From Gemmatimonadota bacterium (lineage in GTDB: Bacteria; Gemmatimonadota; Gemmatimonadetes; Longimicrobiales; Gaopeijiaceae): a DNA stretch of 9,040 bases. Shown piece after piece: positions 1 through 6,681 of this stretch; within the stretch, counting starts at the first letter, position 1; each line of letters opens with the position of its first letter. The notes under the pieces are model-generated. The model saw only the letters and a program-made list of their open reading frames with translations. It made no database searches and was not told where the DNA came from. Made by a program: the position numbers and the translations under genes. The stretch is taken from contig JAPOOQ010000488.1 in the NCBI GenBank assembly GCA_026713345.1, positions 1 through 9,040 of the forward strand. Reading direction: 5' to 3'.

Positions 1-1257
1 CCGGACCAGATCAACGAGTTCAAATTGCACTGGTCGCGCGGGACCGCGGGACGGCGGCCGCAATTCGCCAACCAGTACGAGACCTATTCCGTCGGCTCCG
101 GCACGATCTCCCAGGCTGCGCAGGGCAACAAGCAGCTGCGCCCGCAGCGCTCCACGGAGAATGAGTTCGGGCTCAACATGGTCCTCTTCAACAGGGTGAT
201 TACCAGCCTGGTCTACTCGTTCAAGAGCGATACGGACCAGATCATCAGCGTGCCGCTGGCCCGCTCGCGCGGCGGGTTCACCTCGCAGGTGCAGAATGCG
301 GGAACGCTGGAGTCGAACAGCATTGAGTACTCCGTGGAGTTGCCGGTGCTCTCTACCGGGGACTTCGGGTACAACATCCGCATGAACCTGGACCGGTCCC
401 GCTCCGAGATCACGGAGCTGAACCGCCCCGCTTACCGGAGTGGGAGCTTCTACTACAGGGAGGGCGAGGTCTACGGCGCCCACTACGGAGTCAAGTGGGC
501 CAAGACCTGCGACGACCTTCCCACAGGTTCGGACTGCAGCCAGTTCCAGGTGAACGACGATGGCTTGATGGTCTGGACCGGCAGCGCGAACTATACCGAC
601 GGGATCGCGCAAGGCATGTGGGGGACGACCAGCGAAGGCCAGACCGGCCAGGATATCTTCAGGTGGGGTCTGCCGATCAGGTCGTTTGGCGAAAACTACA
701 CCGACGGGGAAAGGGAGTGCGTGGAACGCCGCCAGGGCGACCCCGGGTGCACCGACTTCCTCTACCTGGGCAACACCGCCCCCGACCTCAACTACAATAT
801 GACCCACACGTTCAGGTGGCGCGGCCTGGCGGTGTATGTGCTCCTCGACGGCGAGTTGGGAGTGGACGTGTACAACGGCACCCGCCAGTGGGCGTACCGC
901 GACAACCGCTCCGGCGACATGGACCAGGGTGGCAAGTCGGACGGAATGAAGAAGCCGGTGGCGTACTACCAGATCCTATACAACACCAACGCGGATAACG
1001 ACTGGTTCATCGAAAGGTCGGACTACCTGAAGGTTCGTGAGATGTCGGTGAGCTATGCGCTCAATCCCGATTGGCTGGACGCGATCTTCGCTGGCCGTGT
1101 GGCGGGCGCCGAAGTCAACCTGATCGGCCGCAACCTGTTCACATTCACCGGCTACACCGGCTTCGACCCGGAGGTGGGCGGCCTCGTCTCGCGGAACGAC
1201 AGCTATCAACAGCCCAATCCGCGTCGGCTCAGCGTCAGCCTGCAGCTGACCTTCTAG
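1..1257 (+). CDS. SusC/RagA-family TonB-dependent outer-membrane receptor, C-terminal part (5' end outside window)
   Basis: The reading frame is open from base 1 and gives 418 residues ending in TAG; the TonB box, plug and first half of the barrel lie upstream of the window. What is visible is typical SusC C-terminal barrel: alternating amphipathic strands (around 'EFGLNMVLFNRVITSLVY', then 'NSIEYSVELPVL' and 'FGYNIRMNLDRSRSE'), a region near residues 260-290 with 'LNYNMTHTFRWRGLAVYVLLDG', the late SusC signature 'VREMSVSYAL' then 'NLIGRNLFTFTGYTGFDPEV', and a terminal 'RRLSVSLQLTF' ending in the aromatic residue used for barrel insertion. Two short Cys-bounded loops (CDDLPTGSDC and CVERRQGDPGC) may be disulfide-closed extracellular loops. 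In the family the receptor imports oligosaccharides or peptides with its SusD lid using TonB/ExbBD energy. The susD gene follows 21 bp downstream, which supports the call. Substrate cannot be told from this part. Confidence 0.93.
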   Translation, partial: PDQINEFKLHWSRGTAGRRPQFANQYETYSVGSGTISQAAQGNKQLRPQRSTENEFGLNMVLFNRVITSLVYSFKSDTDQIISVPLARSRGGFTSQVQNAGTLESNSIEYSVELPVLSTGDFGYNIRMNLDRSRSEITELNRPAYRSGSFYYREGEVYGAHYGVKWAKTCDDLPTGSDCSQFQVNDDGLMVWTGSANYTDGIAQGMWGTTSEGQTGQDIFRWGLPIRSFGENYTDGERECVERRQGDPGCTDFLYLGNTAPDLNYNMTHTFRWRGLAVYVLLDGELGVDVYNGTRQWAYRDNRSGDMDQGGKSDGMKKPVAYYQILYNTNADNDWFIERSDYLKVREMSVSYALNPDWLDAIFAGRVAGAEVNLIGRNLFTFTGYTGFDPEVGGLVSRNDSYQQPNPRRLSVSLQLTF

Positions 1258-1278
1258 CAGAAAGGGGATACAGATCCA

Positions 1279-2958
1279 ATGATGAACATAAAGAGACTGA
1301 ACCCGATGCTGGGGCTCTGTGCGGCAGCGCTGCTCGCCGGAACCGCGTGCGTCGACCTCGAAGTCGCCAACCTGAACGCTCCCGACCGGGAGCGCGCCAT
1401 CCGGACCCCGGGTGATGTCGAGGCGCTGGTATCGGGCGCGTATCGCAACTGGTGGTCCAACCAGAGCAGTACGACGCCCAACATGGTGATGAGTTGCGTC
1501 GCCGACAATCACACCTCGTCCTGGGGCAACTTCGGGATGCGCGACAACTGTTCGGAGCCGCGGATTGCCTGGAATAACGCACCCACCTACGGAAGCCGCT
1601 CCGCAGCTGCCAATCCCTGGAACCGTTCCTACGGGTCACTCGCGGCGGTGCGGTCCGGGCTACAGGCCATCAACGACGGACTGCGGATCCAGGAGCCTGG
1701 CGGGCCGGACAATACGGAGAGACTGGTGCTCTTCGGAAAGCTGATCCAGGGGCTGTCGTTCGCAACACTGGCGGTGACCTTCGACCGGTCCTTCGTGATC
1801 GACGACGCCACCACGGATGAAGATATCAGCGCACTCGAGACCATCGACTACAACCAGATGTGGGCGGAGGCCGAAGCGAAGTTTGCCGAGGTGATCCAGG
1901 GCGCCCAGGGCGCCTCCTTCACCATACCCTCGGATTGGGTCGGAGGTGGTGGGGACTGGAGCGGTCCGCGGATGGCGGAAGTGACGCGGGCCTTGCGCAC
2001 GCGCTACCGCACCCAGATACCGCGGACCCTGGCGGACCAGCAGGCACTGAATTGGTCGGCGATCCTCGCGGACGCCACCACCGGTATCGATGAGACCTTC
2101 GGAGTGGAGTACGTGCAAGGCGGCAGCACCAGCTGGGTGCGCATGTGGCCGAAGGTCTACTCGTACATTCGTGGCTGGTCCCGCACGGACTACCGCAGGA
2201 TCGGCCCGTCGGATGCGTCGGGCAACTACCAGAAATGGATCTCCGCGCCGCTGGACCAGCGTACTCCCTTCGAAATCGACACCGACGACCGCCGGATCAC
2301 TGCGGGCTCTCCGACGAGCGACGGGAAGCACCAGACGTTCATGGGCAACAGCCCCTTCCCGGCCGACCGCGGCATCTACCACTACTCCCATTACATCGAC
2401 ACTCGGTGGGAATATCTGTGGCAGGATTTCCGCTACGAAACGTTCTGGCCCAACGTGACGCCGATGGAGATGGAGTTCATTGTGGCGGAAGCGAACTACT
2501 GGATGGGGGACAAGGCGGCCACGATGGAAACGGTCAACAAGTACCGCACCAGTAGCGGCGAACTCCCGCCGTTTACCGATGTGAACGGCGTGGCGCCCGG
2601 AGGCGACCGTTGCGTACCCAAGATGGCGAATGGTTCCTGCGGAGATCTGTGGGAAGCCTACAAGTACGAAAAGCGCATGGAGCTTTTCATGATGGGTAAC
2701 GGGACGGAGTACTTCGACGACCGGGGTTGGGAAGACCTGGTTCAGCACAGCTGGACGCAGTTGCCGATTCCCGGCCAGGAACTCGAGCTCCTTCTTATGG
2801 ACATCTACACGTTCGGAGGTCCTGGCGGCGCCGGCGCCGCGCCGGACGTGATCGACGATTTCAGCCCGGCGGGAATCCGAAGCAAGCTGAGAGCCATTGA
2901 ACTGTGGAGTGAGGTACATGGCAATACCGACGCTGACCAGATTCCGAGACGGCGCTAA
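1279..2958 (+). CDS. SusD/RagB-family outer-membrane nutrient-binding lipoprotein
   Basis: This 559-aa protein is full length for SusD/RagB. The start is the first of two adjacent ATGs; AAAGGGG at 1261-1267 lies 11 nt upstream. An N-terminal hydrophobic stretch (residues 9-23) ends at Cys24 in 'LLAGTAC', a lipobox-like site with a non-ideal -3 residue, so surface lipoprotein export by signal peptidase II is likely. After it, 'NAPDRERAIRTPGDVEALVSGAY' (33-55) matches the usual SusD N-terminal pattern that precedes the TPR-like helices. 'MEMEFIVAEANYW' (396-408), 'TVNKYR' (418-423) and 'LWEAYKYEKRMELFMMGNGTEYFDDRGW' spread over 457-484 match the RagB/SusD C-terminal domain, with the E-R-x-x-E-L helix and the Asp-Arg-x-Trp end. 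Family role: it caps the SusC barrel and hands over ligand. It is 21 bp after the receptor, so the two are very probably co-transcribed. Ligand is unknown; no glycoside hydrolase or peptidase is next to it inside the window. Confidence 0.94.
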   Translation: MMNIKRLNPMLGLCAAALLAGTACVDLEVANLNAPDRERAIRTPGDVEALVSGAYRNWWSNQSSTTPNMVMSCVADNHTSSWGNFGMRDNCSEPRIAWNNAPTYGSRSAAANPWNRSYGSLAAVRSGLQAINDGLRIQEPGGPDNTERLVLFGKLIQGLSFATLAVTFDRSFVIDDATTDEDISALETIDYNQMWAEAEAKFAEVIQGAQGASFTIPSDWVGGGGDWSGPRMAEVTRALRTRYRTQIPRTLADQQALNWSAILADATTGIDETFGVEYVQGGSTSWVRMWPKVYSYIRGWSRTDYRRIGPSDASGNYQKWISAPLDQRTPFEIDTDDRRITAGSPTSDGKHQTFMGNSPFPADRGIYHYSHYIDTRWEYLWQDFRYETFWPNVTPMEMEFIVAEANYWMGDKAATMETVNKYRTSSGELPPFTDVNGVAPGGDRCVPKMANGSCGDLWEAYKYEKRMELFMMGNGTEYFDDRGWEDLVQHSWTQLPIPGQELELLLMDIYTFGGPGGAGAAPDVIDDFSPAGIRSKLRAIELWSEVHGNTDADQIPRRR

Positions 2959-3478
2959 CAGATTGGCCCGTTTGCACGGGCACCCGCGGCCGGTCGCTGG
3001 CCGGCCGCGGGTCGCCGCGCCCGCACTGCTGGCCTTCGTGCTGGCGGTCATCGCGGGATGCGCGACCGCGGGAGCGGTGGCCCAGAACTTCTGGCGGGAG
3101 GACCTGGGGTCCCTCAATCAGGCGACTATCGAGGCGGCGCTCACCAAGATCATTCAGAAGCACTCGCTGCAGCTCAATCAGGTGTATGACCAGGGGGGTG
3201 AAATCCGCTGGGAGCTGACCTGGATTTCCCGGGAAGTGGTCGCCGAGGAGGAGCTAAGGGGCGTTACCAACGCACGCAACCGCATCGTAATCAGAGGTGT
3301 GGAGTCGAGGGTCGGCAACGTTGACAACTACCGGATGACGTGGGAGCTCGCAAACGAAGTCACGACCGAAAGCAATGGAAACTGGCACCCCGCCATCGTG
3401 CCGGCTTCGGTTATTGCGGAGTTCCAACCGGTCTACGCCGATCTGACACTCGAGGTCAGGACGGGCGTAAGACGCTAA
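2918..3478 (+). CDS. Uncharacterised small lipoprotein linked to the SusCD pair
   Basis: I do not recognise the family. The frame gives 186 aa from an ATG at 2918, with GGAG at 2906-2909 spaced 8 nt away; this start overlaps the end of susD by 41 bp in another frame. A TTG at 2897 is also in frame but has no better ribosome site; TTGs at 2963 and 2972 would give a shorter signal peptide. Residues 36-47 are hydrophobic and end in IAGC (45-48), a canonical lipobox, so a lipoprotein is predicted, although the 35-residue n-region is unusually long and Arg/Pro-rich. The mature part (about 138 aa) is hydrophilic, with a helical start ('NQATIEAALTKIIQKHSLQL') followed by alternating strand-like segments ('EIRWELTWISREVV', 'NRIVIRGVESRV', 'YRMTWELANEV', 'YADLTLEVRTGV'), suggesting a small beta-rich fold. 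No catalytic motif is seen. Position last in the operon suggests an accessory subunit or co-regulated surface protein; that is inference. Confidence 0.72.
   Translation: MAIPTLTRFRDGANRLARLHGHPRPVAGRPRVAAPALLAFVLAVIAGCATAGAVAQNFWREDLGSLNQATIEAALTKIIQKHSLQLNQVYDQGGEIRWELTWISREVVAEEELRGVTNARNRIVIRGVESRVGNVDNYRMTWELANEVTTESNGNWHPAIVPASVIAEFQPVYADLTLEVRTGVRR
2982..3012 (+). repeat. 12-bp perfect inverted repeat (hairpin) just after the susD stop
   Basis: ACCCGCGGCCGG (2982-2993) and CCGGCCGCGGGT (3001-3012) are exact reverse complements with a 7-nt spacer (TCGCTGG). It begins 24 nt after the susD stop and lies within codons 22-32 of the next gene, coding for part of the signal-peptide n-region. 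No T run follows, so it is not a classical intrinsic terminator. It could protect the susCD mRNA 3' end or reduce read-through or translation into the last gene. Confidence 0.6.
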
Positions 3479-3505
3479 CGTTCTGCCACCAGGCGACTGA
3501 AATCG

Positions 3506-3572
3506 AAGCGGGAGCACCCGCGGCTGATGCACTTTGCGTCAGTCGCGGGTTGTTCCCGCTTGGGTGGTTTTT
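3506..3572 (+). terminator. Probable intrinsic terminator of the SusCD operon
   Basis: A left arm at 3506-3527 (begins AAGCGGGAGC, ends CGGCTGA) pairs with a right arm at 3539-3561 (begins TCAGTCGCGGG, ends CCCGCTT) with only G-U pairs and one bulge. The pairing can continue inward (3528-3531 with 3535-3538) to a very small loop. The stem is followed by GGGTGGTTTTT (3562-3572). It starts 28 nt after the stop codon of the last operon gene. The stem is much longer than most intrinsic terminators, and the T run is separated from it by a short G-rich spacer, so an mRNA-stabilising or bidirectional role is also possible. Confidence 0.65.
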
Positions 3573-3601
3573 GGCGACAATGCTGCCTCTCGCTGCGCGA
3601 A

Positions 3602-3650
3602 CGGGACAAGACCGCCGGTAGTCCTGCCTGTCTCCCGAACTAACGGTCTT
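3602..3650 (+). repeat. Two interleaved inverted repeats upstream of the double-propeller gene
   Basis: CGGGACA (3602-3608) can pair with TGT/CCCG (3629-3637, 2-nt bulge), while AAGACCG (3608-3614) is an exact reverse complement of CGGTCTT (3644-3650). The left arm of the second pair falls inside the loop of the first, which is the order expected for an H-type pseudoknot or for two mutually exclusive folds. The stems are short (about 7 bp), so chance in GC-rich DNA is a real possibility. The element ends about 90 nt before the next start codon. Confidence 0.25.
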
Positions 3651-3679
3651 CCAGGAAACGGGTGGCCCCGGTTCCCTGA

Positions 3680-3711
3680 TGAGGTGTAGATTTGAGGTCC
3701 ACGCCACCTCA
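3680..3711. promoter_or_regulatory. TGAGGT direct and inverted repeat cluster, possible operator
   Basis: TGAGGT occurs at 3680-3685 and 3693-3698, and its reverse complement ACCTCA is at 3706-3711. The inner pair forms a dyad with a 7-nt spacer (CCACGCC). The cluster lies 29-60 nt before the ATG at 3740, where an operator or a leader hairpin would be expected. No convincing -35/-10 pair was found nearby, and the motif is short. Confidence 0.25.
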
Positions 3712-3739
3712 GCAAACGAATGGACCCGAGGCCAGCACA

Positions 3740-6136
3740 ATGAAGACTTTCCGCAGCCCAATCCGCCCGTTCCGTTCGGCCATCGTCCTGTTCGCGGCGA
3801 TGACCGTGCCCTCCCTCGTCCCCGCCGGCAAACTCCGTAGCCAGCAATATGGAGGCAGCGTCGCTGTGGCCGGAAGCCAGGTGCTCGTCGGCGAGGCCGC
3901 CGCGGCCGCGCTTCCGGGCGTGGTCTACGTCTACGGGCGCGACGCCGGCAACTGGAGCGAGGTGGCCCGGCTGAGCGTCTCGCCGGTCACGGGGCCGCCG
4001 GACGGCTTCGGGAGCGCAATCGCCGCGCGGGGAGACCTCGCGCTTGTGGGTGCGCCGCGCTGGGAGAACGGCGCGGGAGCGGCGTTCGTCTTCCGCGCCG
4101 ACGGGCAAGGGGGGTGGAGCGAGGCCGCGCGGCTTGCCTCCGGCACGTCCTCGGAGGACGCCCGCTTCGGGGCGGCCGTCGCGCTGGACGGCGCGGTCGC
4201 GCTAGTCTCGGCGCCGGGTGAGGACGACGGCGCGGGAGCCGTCTACCTCTTCGTCCAGAACGGTTCGGGGTGGTCGCAGCGCGGCCGCTTCCGTCCCGAC
4301 GGCGCGGGCCAGGGGTTCGGAATGCGCGTGGCGCTGGACGGGGACCTGGCGCTCGTGTCCACCACCCCCAGCCGCGAAGCCCCGGTCGAGGTGCACGCGC
4401 TGCATCTGGATCCCGCGTCGGGGGCCTTCACCGCGCTCGGTCCGCTCACCGCCCCGGAGGAGATGGGTGAGCAGAGCGGCTTCGGGACGGCGATCGCGCT
4501 TCGGGACGGCCTCGCCCTGGTGGGCGCTCCCAGCGCCGCGCCCGGAAGCGGGGCCGTGCTCACCTTCGCCTTCGATCCCGGGAAGAGCTCCTGGAGCCGC
4601 GGCTCCACGCTGGTGCCCTTCAGCGGCGGCGTGCGCTCGCGGTTCGGTTCGGCGATCGGCTTCGACGGCGACGTGGTGTGGGTCGGCGCTCCCGGTGCCG
4701 GCAACGGTACCGGCAGCGTGTACCGTTTCACCCGGGACGCAGCGGCGGGGTGGACGAGCGCGACCGAATCGCCCGCCCGGGGTCTGGCCGCGAACGCGTC
4801 CTACGGCAGCGCGTTGGCGGTGGGGGGCGACGTGGCCGCGATCGGCGCCGGCGGGATCGACGAGCGGGCCGGTGGGGTGGTCATCGCGGAGCGGAGTGGG
4901 GGCGCGGGCTGGAGCAGCGGAGATCTCGTCATCGGCGAGCACCGCGGCCTTCCCGCCATCACCGGGCTGGACGAGGAAATCCCCTGCGTGGAGAGCGACG
5001 CCGCCGGTTACGAGTGCAACAATGTCAACATCGTTGCCTTCCTCCCGATCAAGGACCTGGCCGGGGGGCGGGGGGCGCGGGTCAACGACCTGTGGGGCTG
5101 GACGGACCCCGAGACGGAGCGCGAGATCGCGATCGTGGGACGCACCGACGGCACCGCCTTCGTCGACCTCACCGACCCCCACAACCCCGTGATGCTCGGC
5201 AATCTGCCCAAGACGCCAGGTTCCCGCAGCGCGATCTGGCGGGACATGAAGGTCTACAGCGACCATGTCTACATCGTGGCCGACGGCGCCGCCGAGCACG
5301 GCGTCCAGGTTTTCGATCTGAGGCGCCTGCGCGACGTGAGCGGCGAGGCGGTCACCTTCGAACCGGACTTCCACTACGACGGGATCAACAGCGCCCACAA
5401 CATCGTCATCAACGAGCAGACCGGCTTCGCGTACGTGGTGGGAAGCAGCGGCGGCGGCGAGACCTGCGGCGGCGGACTGCACATGCTCGACCTCAGCGAG
5501 CCCGCCCACCCCGTCTTCGCGGGTTGCTTCGCCCACGCGAACACGGGACGCAGCGGCACGGGCTACTCCCACGACGCGCAGTGCGTGATCTACCGCGGCC
5601 CCGACGAGGAGTACCGCGGCCGCGAGATCTGCCTGGGCTCCAACGAGAGACAGCTCAGCATCGCCGACGTGACCGACAAGGAGAATCCGGTCGCGATCTC
5701 GTTCGCGTCCTACCCCAATGTCGCGTACGCGCACCAGGGATGGCTGACCGAGGACCACCGCTACTTCTACATGAACGACGAGGGTGACGAGCCGCAGGGG
5801 CTGGTCGAAGGCACCCGCACCCTCATCTGGGACCTCGAGGACCTCGACGAACCGCTGCTCGCGGCGGAGTACATCGCCGAGACCCCCGATACCGACCACA
5901 ACCTCTACATCCTGGGCAACCTGATGTACCAGTCGAACTACGGCGCCGGGCTCAGGATTCTGGACATCACGGACCCCACCAACCCCGTCGAAATCGCCTT
6001 CTTCGACAACTCGCCCTACGGTGGCGCGTCGTGGAGCAACTACCCGTACTTCAAGAGCGGCGTGGTGGTGATGACAAGCACGGGCGACGGGCTCTTCATC
6101 GTGCGGAACACGGGGAGGAGGGCGCTGATTCCGTAG
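3740..6136 (+). CDS. Secreted double beta-propeller protein: FG-GAP repeats plus choice-of-anchor-B (LVIVD-like) domain
   Basis: The start is ATG 3740 with GAGG at 3728-3731 (8-nt spacing); an in-frame TTG at 3692 would only add 16 residues before a clear signal peptide and is not favoured. The product is 798 aa. Residues 1 to about 30 form a signal peptide (basic start, hydrophobic 14-29). Residues 38-395 hold seven FG-GAP-like blades beginning near 38, 89, 142, 192, 247, 302 and 355, each with a (F/Y)G...(G)D-x-x-LVGAP-like core and closing near an aromatic W; integrin DxDxDG calcium loops are not evident. Residues 428-790 form a second propeller with blade ends such as FVDLTDPHNPV, MLDLSEPAHPV, IADVTDKENPV and ILDITDPTNPV, matching the choice-of-anchor-B/LVIVD-repeat type. 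The chain stops right after the last blade at 'RRALIP', with no PEP-CTERM, Por-type or LPXTG tail, so it should be periplasmic or released. Function is unknown; such propellers usually bind proteins or sugars. The gene is probably a single transcription unit. Confidence 0.85.
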   Translation: MKTFRSPIRPFRSAIVLFAAMTVPSLVPAGKLRSQQYGGSVAVAGSQVLVGEAAAAALPGVVYVYGRDAGNWSEVARLSVSPVTGPPDGFGSAIAARGDLALVGAPRWENGAGAAFVFRADGQGGWSEAARLASGTSSEDARFGAAVALDGAVALVSAPGEDDGAGAVYLFVQNGSGWSQRGRFRPDGAGQGFGMRVALDGDLALVSTTPSREAPVEVHALHLDPASGAFTALGPLTAPEEMGEQSGFGTAIALRDGLALVGAPSAAPGSGAVLTFAFDPGKSSWSRGSTLVPFSGGVRSRFGSAIGFDGDVVWVGAPGAGNGTGSVYRFTRDAAAGWTSATESPARGLAANASYGSALAVGGDVAAIGAGGIDERAGGVVIAERSGGAGWSSGDLVIGEHRGLPAITGLDEEIPCVESDAAGYECNNVNIVAFLPIKDLAGGRGARVNDLWGWTDPETEREIAIVGRTDGTAFVDLTDPHNPVMLGNLPKTPGSRSAIWRDMKVYSDHVYIVADGAAEHGVQVFDLRRLRDVSGEAVTFEPDFHYDGINSAHNIVINEQTGFAYVVGSSGGGETCGGGLHMLDLSEPAHPVFAGCFAHANTGRSGTGYSHDAQCVIYRGPDEEYRGREICLGSNERQLSIADVTDKENPVAISFASYPNVAYAHQGWLTEDHRYFYMNDEGDEPQGLVEGTRTLIWDLEDLDEPLLAAEYIAETPDTDHNLYILGNLMYQSNYGAGLRILDITDPTNPVEIAFFDNSPYGGASWSNYPYFKSGVVVMTSTGDGLFIVRNTGRRALIP

Positions 6137-6186
6137 CAGGCTTGTGGATGGTCCCCGCGTGGCGCCGAGGGCGGCGAGGCGCCGGG

Positions 6187-6207
6187 GCCCGCGAAACCTC
6201 GCGGGGC
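6187..6207 (+). terminator. Weak hairpin after the double-propeller gene
   Basis: GCCCGCGA (6187-6194) pairs with TCGCGGGGC (6199-6207) with one bulged G and an AACC loop, 51 nt after the stop codon. No T run follows, so it would be a rho-assisted or mRNA-end hairpin rather than a classical terminator. An additional GGCGCC repeat pair lies just upstream at about 6161-6183. Confidence 0.3.
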
Positions 6208-6221
6208 TGCCGCTCGTCTAC

Positions 6222-6230
6222 TGATATATC
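6222..6230 (+). promoter_or_regulatory. Possible extended -10 promoter element for the holin-IV-family gene
   Basis: TGATATATC fits TG-n-TATAAT at four of six hexamer positions and is an AT-rich island in GC-rich DNA. The expected start would be near 6237, leaving a leader of about 33 nt before the GTG at 6270. No good -35 hexamer is seen, and GATATATC is also a palindrome, so the call is tentative. Confidence 0.28.
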
Positions 6231-6269
6231 TGGCAACTCCGCAAACGTACAACATGGAGGTTTGGAGTC

Positions 6270-6620
6270 GTGGAATTTCTGATGAGTCTGGCGATCAGCA
6301 CGCTGGTCAGCGCCGGGGTGCTCTTCGTGGCCAGCAAGCTGGTCAACGGCATCGATGTCGACAGTGGGGCAGCGGCGGTCCTGAGCGCTCTGGTGCTGGG
6401 CATGGTCAACTGGGCGATATGGACCTTTCTCGCCCCGATCCTGCTGCCGCTTACCATCCTCACCCTCGGGCTCTTCGCGATCGTGGTCAACGCGGTCGCG
6501 CTCAAGGCGACGGCGGCAATGGTGCGGGGGTTCGAGATCAGGGGATTCGGGGCCGCGCTGGCCGGCGCGCTGACGATCGCCGTGATCAACCTGGTGATCG
6601 GTTTCCTCTTCGGGATGTAG
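6270..6620 (+). CDS. Small four-helix membrane protein, phage-holin-IV / YvlD family
   Basis: This is a complete 116-aa protein. The start is GTG at 6270, preceded by GGAGG at 6256-6260 (9-nt spacing); ATG 6282 would cut the conserved first residues 'EFLMSLAIS'. Four hydrophobic segments are seen at about residues 5-24, 34-53, 55-78 and 92-115. The pattern 'VNGIDVDSGAAAVLSALVLGMVNW' following helix 1, then 'LPLTILTLGLFAIVVNAVALKATAAMV' and a G-rich last helix, is typical of the small family named after mycobacterial phage holin superfamily IV and including B. subtilis YvlD. Despite the name, most chromosomal members are not lysis proteins, and there is no endolysin or phage gene nearby. Its role is unknown, with an envelope-stress link suggested for some relatives. 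A 61-bp gap separates it from the permease on the same strand, so the two could share a transcript. Confidence 0.88.
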   Translation: MEFLMSLAISTLVSAGVLFVASKLVNGIDVDSGAAAVLSALVLGMVNWAIWTFLAPILLPLTILTLGLFAIVVNAVALKATAAMVRGFEIRGFGAALAGALTIAVINLVIGFLFGM

Positions 6621-6658
6621 CAGCCCGCGGATGAACCGCGCGCCGCAACACTAGAACC

Positions 6659-6675
6659 GCCGCCCGGGAGGCGGC
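6659..6675 (+). promoter_or_regulatory. Small hairpin overlapping the ribosome-binding site of the permease gene
   Basis: GCCGCC (6659-6664) pairs with GGCGGC (6670-6675) around a CGGGA loop. The ribosome site GGGAGG (6666-6671) lies partly in the loop and partly in the right arm, 10 nt before ATG 6682. This could dampen translation until a ribosome or protein opens it. A 6-bp GC stem is easily produced by chance here. Confidence 0.3.
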
Positions 6676-6681
6676 CCGACT

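Noticed and set aside
1660..3117. Long minus-strand open frame (about 485 codons) opposite susD
   Set aside because: It is antisense to well-supported SusD motifs, has no known domain and no credible ribosome site; composition artefact.
3539..4108. Minus-strand open frame spanning the leader and start of the double-propeller gene
   Set aside because: It would start inside a clear + strand gene, has no recognisable domain, and runs into the terminator hairpin.
5057..5083. G-run cluster resembling a second quadruplex motif
   Set aside because: Two G6 runs and one G3 run with Gs split by C; a fourth suitable run is lacking nearby, and it codes for an ordinary Gly/Arg loop.
4202..5899. Long open frame on the minus strand (about 565 codons) opposite the double-propeller gene
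   Set aside because: High third-position GC in the + gene leaves few stops on the other strand. The translation is low-complexity (Val/Gly/Arg-rich) with no recognisable domain, and the + frame has clear domains throughout.
6270..6620. Prophage lysis cassette suggested by the 'phage holin' family name
   Set aside because: No endolysin, spanin or structural phage gene is near; chromosomal members of this family are common outside prophages.
6254..6634. Overlapping + strand frame from ATG 6254
   Set aside because: It uses the ribosome site of the GTG 6270 gene as coding sequence and gives an Arg/Gly-rich non-membrane product; the 6270 frame matches a known membrane family.
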